DNA of 64,000 bases from Gonocerus acuteangulatus (lineage: Eukaryota; Arthropoda; Insecta; Hemiptera; Coreidae), in the NCBI GenBank assembly GCA_946811695.1, contig OX328123.1, positions 156,201,773 through 156,265,772 of the forward strand, in the 5' to 3' direction. Shown one piece after another: positions 63,790-64,000 of the stretch. Made by a program: the position numbers and the translations under genes. The notes beneath the pieces are model-generated. The model was not told where the DNA came from and searched no databases. It was given only the letters and a program-made list of their open reading frames with translations. The first letter of the stretch is position 1. Every line of letters begins with the position of its first letter.

Positions 63790-64000
63790 ATCTGACTTGA
63801 TAAAAACCATACAAACTGACAGTCTGTGGAACGGGAAGAAAATCGGTTAAGAGTGAATGAAAATTAAGAGGAATTAAGAATTCAACTAAAGCCTGGGGGG
63901 GGGGGGAACAAATCGACAAGACGAAGTAATTTTATCCAGGCTTCAGATAAGCCACACCCGACTTACTCACTCATACTTACTGAATAGAAAAGAAAGACCA
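63790..64000 (+). pseudogene. RNase H LINE C-terminal fragment, cut by window edge
   Basis: The plus strand reads DEVILSRLQISHTRLTHSYL and LNRKERP at 63920-64000, the conserved segment after RNase H also seen at 20306-20557 (RLRIGHTNLTQSFL) and 46130-46200 (RLRMGHCLLTHGYL). A G run at 63894-63906 breaks the upstream frame. It continues past the window end. Confidence 0.65.

Overview
The window is AT-rich animal DNA and almost certainly arthropod, most likely insect. It contains one spliced host gene with very long introns, Jockey-type, RTE-type and RNase H-bearing non-LTR retrotransposon pieces, a mariner deletion derivative, Tc1/IS630-like transposase pieces with the VFVYGxxxGN N-terminal motif common in insect elements, Penelope-like elements, three families of tRNA-derived SINE, and many (TA)n tracts. 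No bacterial operon, CRISPR array or virus was seen. The assignment rests on reading protein motifs and splice signals by eye; no database search was run.

The host gene lies on the + strand: the alpha subunit of prolyl 4-hydroxylase (collagen-modifying, ER lumen). Six exons are read at 17569-17740, 40583-40737, 46793-46963, 49015-49182, 57997-58127 and 61253-61276. They splice to one continuous frame of 819 nt (273 codons): signal peptide, dimerisation region, peptide-substrate-binding TPR region and the start of the linker. The catalytic 2-oxoglutarate/Fe(II) dioxygenase half is not here and should lie downstream. Intron 1 is 22.8 kb and appears to be a GC-AG intron; the last exon seen is a 24-nt microexon.

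Everything else is mobile or repetitive. Two abundant non-autonomous families, called A and H here, have different bodies but matching ends: a 5' motif with GTCCG and CGCAGGA, a subterminal inverted repeat, a central (TA)n tract, and a 3' hairpin ending in CTAA. This is the layout of Helentron-associated elements (DINE-1/HINE-like). The (TA)n tracts inside them repeatedly host other insertions (LINE tails, SINEs, foldback elements, hairpin family G), giving nested mosaics at 1.3-3.9, 12.7-15.2, 27.1-28.9, 53.4-53.9 and 62.1-63.5 kb.

Family G (2.3, 23.5, 25.0, 27.9, 53.6 kb) and the two Penelope-like copies (32.9-34.8 and 59.3-61.0 kb) carry hammerhead-ribozyme-like cores (CTGANGA, stem II, GAAA) with a 4-nt self-complementary helix III (ACGT or ATAT). 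This is the most interesting system in the window. Other notable items: a retrotransposon RNase H domain in which 66 bp containing a catalytic Asp is repeated 14 times with a 5-unit higher-order period; about ten large palindromic or foldback elements; arrays of NRF-1-like and ETS-like palindromes inside repeats; a 37-bp minisatellite of about 24 near-identical units; and an intact but 5'-truncated Jockey reading frame.

Layout: 1-17.4 kb, repeats upstream of the gene; 17.5-40.6, exon 1 and intron 1 filled with elements; 40.6-61.3, exons 2-6 with repeats between them; 61.3-64, intron 6 with decayed LINEs.
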